From a virus, in IMG/VR virus record IMGVR_UViG_3300025030_000088, positions 1 through 64,000 of that record: a DNA stretch of 64,000 bases; one strand, 5' to 3'. A program made the position numbers and the translations under genes. Below, in pieces: positions 63,773 to 64,000 of the stretch. Numbering within the stretch: the stretch's first letter is position 1; each line of letters starts with the position of its first letter. The notes under the pieces are model-generated. The model did not search any database and was not told the origin of the DNA. It was given only the letters and a program-made list of their open reading frames with translations.

Positions 63773-64000
63773 ATGTTATTAAGAGCTAATTTAAAAAACC
63801 TTAAGCAGTACAACAGGGAACTTTTAGGCAATGAATACACTGAGGCCAAAGAAAAAGAACTTATTAACATTTGCACCAAGGATAATTATACAAACTACAA
63901 AGACGAACCAAGGGAGCATGAATCTTTTGCTATTCAACGATATATGGAAAAGATTGATAAAATTCTATGTACCTTTGGTGTTGAATCAGGTTATCCAGAG
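63773..64000 (+). CDS. Hypothetical protein, partial (runs off the window)
   Basis: ATG after AAGGGAG. The first 76 codons are present: MLLRANLKNLKQYNREL, EYTEAKEKELINIC, QRYMEKIDKILCTFG. Helical and charged. The end lies beyond the window. Confidence 0.6.
   Translation, partial: MLLRANLKNLKQYNRELLGNEYTEAKEKELINICTKDNYTNYKDEPREHESFAIQRYMEKIDKILCTFGVESGYPE

Noticed and set aside
1-64000. CRISPR array
   Set aside because: The repeats seen are short (9-12 bp) and tandem or lack regular 30-bp spacing; no cas gene is present.
1-64000. tRNA or rRNA genes
   Set aside because: No cloverleaf-like segment with the GGTTCGA-type T arm was found by eye; a tRNAscan-SE run would settle it.

Overview
The window is extremely AT-rich DNA with strong AGGAGG-type ribosome-binding sites and near-consensus sigma-A promoters. 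This points to a low-GC Firmicute, probably a Clostridium-like host. It carries part of a large SPbeta-like phage or phage-plasmid. That assignment is inferred from gene content and order; no database search was possible. No tRNA, rRNA, IS element or CRISPR array was found.

Left arm, about 0.1-38 kb, almost all minus strand, so read from high to low coordinates. From the consensus promoter at 36.97 kb come an unknown 380-aa protein, a UvrD-like helicase, a beta-type DNA methyltransferase with an HNH gene nested inside it, several small acidic or Cys-containing proteins, and a YonO-like single-subunit RNA polymerase split by a group I intron. Next are a PIN-PhoH protein, a calcineurin-like phosphoesterase and a ClpP-like protein. 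The packaging and head genes follow: putative small terminase, large terminase, portal, protease/scaffold, decoration-like protein, major capsid candidate, head-tail joining proteins and a tail-tube candidate that is itself interrupted by a second, ORF-less group I intron. At least six homing-endonuclease-type genes sit in this arm. Four genes appear to start at AUU, AUC or AUA placed 8 nt after a strong Shine-Dalgarno.

Centre, 38-46.5 kb. A tyrosine recombinase (minus) and a ribbon-helix-helix protein (plus) diverge from a shared control region with operator-like repeats. A plus-strand operon follows: three small membrane or secreted proteins, an FtsK/SpoIIIE-type ATPase and a replication-relaxation-like protein. 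Then comes about 3.2 kb of non-coding, repeat-rich DNA with a perfect Fur-type palindrome, a perfect parS-type palindrome, two DnaA boxes and many TACCA-type repeats. It is the best candidate for a replication and partition region.

Right arm, 46.5-64 kb, plus strand. About 25 small genes are each set up as a near-monocistronic unit with its own Shine-Dalgarno and terminator, and often its own TTGACA/TATAAT promoter, as in phage early or host-takeover regions. Recognisable members are a zinc-ribbon amidoligase, a DUF932 protein, a SprT-like metallopeptidase, a DUF4258 protein and a short DUF262-type protein. Two further parS-like sites lie here, plus a leader motif repeated in front of three genes. 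Three neighbouring genes near 62.4-63.2 kb are each broken by an apparent -1 shift at an A-run, and one gene at 47.35 kb has an in-frame stop.

A plausible overall reading is that host polymerase transcribes the right arm early while the phage-encoded polymerase serves part of the left arm. The centre would maintain the element as a plasmid or integrate it. This division of labour is inference.
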